64,000 nucleotides of DNA, from the NCBI GenBank assembly GCA_016946835.1, contig JACVTC010000029.1, forward strand, positions 783,501 through 847,500, written 5' to 3'. The translations under genes were made by a program, and so were the position numbers. Source of the DNA: Neocallimastix lanati (nom. inval.) (Eukaryota; Neocallimastigomycota; Neocallimastigomycetes; Neocallimastigales; Neocallimastigaceae). Of this stretch, positions 59,395 through 64,000 are shown piece after piece (within the stretch, counting starts at the first letter, position 1; the number at the start of each line of letters is the position of its first letter). The notes under the pieces are model-generated. The model was not told the origin of the DNA. It saw only the letters and a program-made list of their open reading frames with translations, and did not search any database.

Positions 59395-59960
59395 CAAATA
59401 AATTCAAATGAATTCAATCCAATTAGATATATTCCAATAAGTTCTAATGAATTCTATAAGATTTATACAAATAAATTCAAATAAATAAATTCAATTAGAT
59501 TTATTAATATAAATTCAAATGAATTCAATTCAATTAGATTTATTCCAATAAGTTCAAATGAATTCAAGTAGATTTATTTCAATAAGTTCAAAAGAATTCA
59601 ATTAGATTTATTCCAATAAGTTCAAATGAATTCAAGTAGATTTATTTCAATAAGTTCAAAAGAATTCAATTAGATTTATTCTAATAAGTTTAGATGAATT
59701 CAATTAGATTTATTCCAATAAGTTCAAAAGAATTCAATTAGATTTATTCAAATAAGTTCAAAAGAATTCAATTAGATTTATTCAAATAAATTCAAACGAA
59801 TTCAATCCAATTAGATATATTCCAATAAGTTCTAATGAATTCTATAAGATTTATTCATATAAATTCAAATAAATAAATAAATAAATTCAATTAGATTTAT
59901 TCGAATAAGTTCAAATGAATTCAAATAGATTTATTCAAAGTTCAAATGAATTAATTTAAA
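59395..59960. repeat. 34-bp tandem repeat, roughly 14 copies
   Basis: The unit AATAAGTTCAAATGAATTCA followed by ATTAGATTTATTCC recurs with point changes and a few length variants. A longer block starting AATTCAATCCAATTAGATAT occurs twice (about 59415 and 59801), suggesting a second-order duplication. Confidence 0.85.
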
Positions 59961-60500
59961 TATATTTAAATTCATTTATTCTTAAATAAAATATCATTCC
60001 AAATAGATTCAAATAAACTTATTATTTATTAATATTCATTCCACACAAAATTTTATAATTATTTTTATTTTTACTTTTTTTTTATTATTATTCTTTATTA
60101 ATAATTCCAAATAGATGCAAATAGTATCATCTATTTTTCTTCATTCATTATACGTCAGTCTAGATTGATTTATTCCATTTAATTTTCTTTGTTAACATTC
60201 TTTTCAAATTGATTTGAATTATTTGTTCATATATTAATAATGGTTTTGTATTTATTTTTCATTCAAAAAACAAAAAAAAAGTACATATTCTTGAATATAA
60301 TACTGTGAGTAAATAGAATTATTTTAATTATTTTTCTTTATTCTATCATTAAACATCACTCCAGTTGGATTAACTTTATATAATATTCTTTGGTTAACAA
60401 TTATTTCAAATAGATTTATTTTTATATAATTTATTTAATTTTTTTTTCATTAAAGATCAATTCAAAACTAATTCATTTAAAAAATATATACACTTTTTTT

Positions 60501-62639
60501 TTTTTTTTTTAATTAAAATAATATTCAAATAAATTCAGTAAAATAAAACCTACAAAATGAAAAAAAAAAAAAAAATTAGAAAAAATAATAATGAATTTTA
60601 TTTATTTTTTTTTTTTTAAAAAATATATATATAATATTGGAAATAAACAAATTATTTTCACCAATAATTTTTCAATCCATCTGTTTATATATATGAATAT
60701 TAATTTGCTTTATTTATTAAATACTCCTTTGATAAGTAATAAAAATATAAAAAAATATAACCAAATTGGCCAATAATTTATTTATTTATCCATTTGTCGA
60801 TTTAATAATAAATTATCGATTATTGATTTTTTTTTTTTTTTTAATTTTAATTATGAATTATTAAATGTCTGTCTTATTTTTTAATTTTTTTTTTTTAAAA
60901 AAAAAAGTATATATATATATGTTGTTACATTTCAATTATTGATTAAAATAAATTAAAACTTTATCTCTATTTTTATTTTTTAATTTAGTATGTTTTTATT
61001 TTTATTTACTATAAGTAGACCCAAAAAGATATATTTGTTTTGATAATTATTCACAATTATAGTAACGAGTTAGTAATTTTAGAAGTTATTATTATTATTA
61101 TTATTTAATTATAATGGTAATAAATTCTAAAATTGTTAATACATATTCCAAAAAAATTTATATATATGAATTTAGCATTTATTTCCAAATGGATTTTTTT
61201 ATATTTAAATATAAAAAAATATTTATTTTAGATTAAGTAAAGCTTCTTCACTCTTGATATATATATATTTTTATATATAAACAATTATTACAAATTTATT
61301 TATTTATTTATTATTTCATTTCAAATAGATTTATATAATTGGAATATGTTTTCATTTTAATTTACCAACCTTTGATATTCTTCAAATGAAAATAAAAATC
61401 AGCTTATATAATTAAACCTTTTATTTGATTTATATATATTTTTTTAATCTATTCATACATAAAATAATTTATATATTTTATTAAAATTCACATTTACTTA
61501 TCTTACATACATATGTTTATATATTCTACATATATATTACGTATAAACTCTAGATTCTATATTTATATACATATATATACGACATTATAGATGTTATTAC
61601 TATCGTAAATATATCCTAAGTACTCATACAGAGAGTGTAATTTAATATATATAATCTAAAAAAAAAAGTCCTTTAAATTGCTATATAATAGGTTGTTAAG
61701 TTCCTTCTAAATATCTATGGAATAAATAAAAATAAAACACATCTTTCAATAAATTCTATTTTATTATATTTACTGTTAAATGGATGATTTTACTGTAACA
61801 TATTTAATTAAATGTTACATTTAATTAATTATTAATTATTAATTATTAATTATTAATTATTTATTTATTATTTATCATTCAATTATTTATCTATTTAATT
61901 ATTTATTTATTATTTATCATTCAATTATTTATCTATTTATTTATTTATTTATTATTTATTATTATTTATTATTTATTATTTATTATTTATTTATTATTTA
62001 TTATTTATTATTTATTATTCAATTATTTATTATTCAATTATTTATTATTTATTTATTATTTATTATTTATTATTTATTATTCAATTATTTATTATTCAAT
62101 TATTTATTATTTATTTATTATTTTACTAATTATTACTTATTATTTATTTATTATTTATTATTTATTTATTATTTATTATTTATTTATTATCTATTTATTA
62201 TTTATTATTTATTTATTATCTATTTATTTATTTATTATTTAATATTTATTTATTTATTTACTTATTTATTATTTATTTCTAATTATTATTTTTTTAATTA
62301 TTACTTATTATTTATTTATTTTTTTTTTATTATTTAATATTTAATATTTATTATTTAAAAAAAAAAAAAAAAGTATCATCTATAATAAATAATAATAAAG
62401 TTTGAAATATTGAAATATATCAATAATTCTTTTTTTTATATATATATATATATTTTTATTTAATCTATTCTCAAACATTATAAATTTATATTTTATATAT
62501 ATTTATAGTAATATTGAAATAATTAAATTATTTATTTTTTAAATTGTAAAGCGAGTAAAATTATTTTAACCTTTGCATTAAAAATAAAATCATTTTATGA
62601 AATTATTATTTTAAATATTAATTAATGAATAATTGTTTA
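60501..62639. other. AT-rich intergenic region with ATTT-type satellite
   Basis: No coding signal is seen. 61790-62350 is an imperfect array of ATTATTT / ATTTATT with an internal duplicated block (CATTCAATTATTTATCTATT occurs at about 61878 and 61918). The rest is homopolymer and TA-rich DNA. Confidence 0.7.
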
Positions 62640-64000
62640 TATAATGAAAATGGATAAACAAAAAATTGAAATATGATGATAATCATTTATTTAAAAGAAA
62701 TTAAAAATGGTAAAATTAGAAAAGTGAGGAACATATTACATTGTCCTACTGAACATAAAAATTCCTTTGGAAATAAATGAAAAGATAATGAAGGAAATTA
62801 TCCACTTTTAGCAGTCATTAATAATAATAGTATTGAGATGGTTAAATTATTAATAAAGTATGTCAATGACAAGAAATTTTTTTTAAAAATAAATGAAGAT
62901 GATAAAGAATGTTTTCCTTTTTTATACGCTATCATAATAAATAATGCTGAAATAGTTAAATTATTAATAGATTATGCCAAAAGTAATAAAAATAATGTGA
63001 AGTTAGATACTAATGTAAAAGGAAATGATGAATTGTATCCATTTTTAGAAGCTACTGATTATGATTGTGTCAATAACAATAAAATTCATTTGGAAATAAA
63101 TGAAAAAGATAATGAAGGAAATTATCTACTTTTAGCAGCTATTGATAATAATAATAATAATATTGAAATAATTAGATTATTAATATAATATATTAATAAT
63201 AATATAAATAATGTAAAGTTGGATATTAATGATATAGATGAAAATGGACATAATATCAGAAAAAGAAAAGGATATAGAAAAAATTTATTTCTATTCTTTG
63301 AGAAATGATGATATAAACAGCTTAGAATTAATAAAGAAAGATGTCAATTAAAAAAAAAAAATGTATCCCTCCTAATAAATCTAAAAAACAATAATTATTC
63401 AGAAAATAATGATTATAATAATAATGAAAAAATTAAATTAACAGAAAATAAAATATTAGAAAAAGAAAAGAATATCAAAGGAAAATACTTTGATTCTTTA
63501 AAAATAATGACATTAACAGCTAACAGTTAATACTAAGAGATGCTAATGAAAATAAAATACTATTAGATATAAATAAACAAGCAAACAAAGAAACAATTAA
63601 TATTGATATGGTTAATTTACAGATAGAATATTTCAAAAAATAATAATATAAAATTAAATCTAAATGAAAAAGATGAAAATGGAGAGTACGCACTTTTAAA
63701 GCAATTACTAAGAAAAATATAGAAATGGTTAAACTACTGATAGATTAAGCCAATGGGAATGGGAAAAAAAGGATGGTATTTACTCCTAAATTTTATTTAT
63801 AAAAATAAAAATGAAAAAAAAAAAAAAATAATAAATTTGTTAATTGATTATACCAATAAACGTAATATTATTTTGAAAATAAATGACACAAATAAAGATG
63901 GGTGATATCCACTTTATAGAAATATTTATAATAATGATAAAGATAACGTTGAATTACTATTAAATTATGCTACTAATAATAATTTTATATTGAAATTAAA
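62640..64000 (+). pseudogene. Ankyrin-repeat protein gene, broken, runs off the window
   Basis: Successive ankyrin units can be read in all three forward frames: DNEGNYPLLAVINNNSIEMV near 62785, DDKECFPFLYAIIINNAEIV at 62898, ELYPFLEATDYD near 63030, EKDNEGNYLLLAAIDNNNNN near 63105, NEKDENGEYALLK near 63665, and KRNIILKINDTNKDG at about 63858. The longest open piece is 62838-63188 (116 residues, about four repeats). At least seven or eight repeats are present, separated by stops and shifts (63188, 63308, 63745, 63905), so the gene is degenerate unless introns rescue parts of it. Anaerobic fungi carry very many such Asn/Lys-rich ankyrin proteins of unknown function; ankyrin repeats normally bind proteins. 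The 3' end lies beyond 64000. Confidence 0.75.

Overview
The window looks like nuclear DNA of an anaerobic gut fungus (Neocallimastigomycota). I infer this from four things: the very high A+T content with long poly-A/poly-T and AAT/ATTT runs, an Asn/Ser-rich regulatory protein, short GT-AG introns, and degenerate ankyrin repeats of the 'NEKDNEGNYPLL' kind that are abundant in that phylum. No database search was possible, so the placement is inference.

Layout. 1-4017 is AT-rich intergenic DNA. 4018-7916 (+) is the only clearly cellular gene that looks intact: a 943-residue Asn/Ser-rich protein with a C-terminal HMG box that is completed only when an intron is removed. 7917-10700 is intergenic with small duplications. 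10719-12918 is a dead MULE-type DNA transposon with inverted repeats. 13141-13329 is a small fold-back element.

From 13600 to 46600 the window is a retrotransposon nest. It holds a copia scrap, a LINE endonuclease relic, several Ty3/gypsy relics on both strands, one fully intact and apparently very young Ty1/copia element (19523-25565: identical 270-bp LTRs, target duplication GTTTA, 1487-residue polyprotein), a decayed relative of that copia (about 26940-30677) inserted into a minus-strand Ty3 relic, and a Ty3 chromovirus (41462-46406, target duplication GTAGC). The chromovirus has an open 995-residue gag-protease-integrase-chromodomain ORF that lacks reverse transcriptase and RNase H. Its left end is a snap-back copy of the LTR end rather than a normal LTR.

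47230-53340 is a satellite array of about 366- and 381-bp units that flips orientation near its right end. Next come a LINE 3' relic (53450-54060), several kilobases of degenerate short tandem repeats and microsatellites (54870-62640), and a broken ankyrin-repeat gene running off the right edge (62640-64000).

The cellular genes do not form a pathway. The main biology is a possible mating-type-like HMG factor beside a heterochromatin-like block of nested retroelements and satellite. The most unusual objects are the RT-less chromovirus with two U5-type ends, a tRNA-like Pol III promoter inside its LTR, a half-tRNA-Lys primer site used by two copia elements, and the inverted-orientation satellite.
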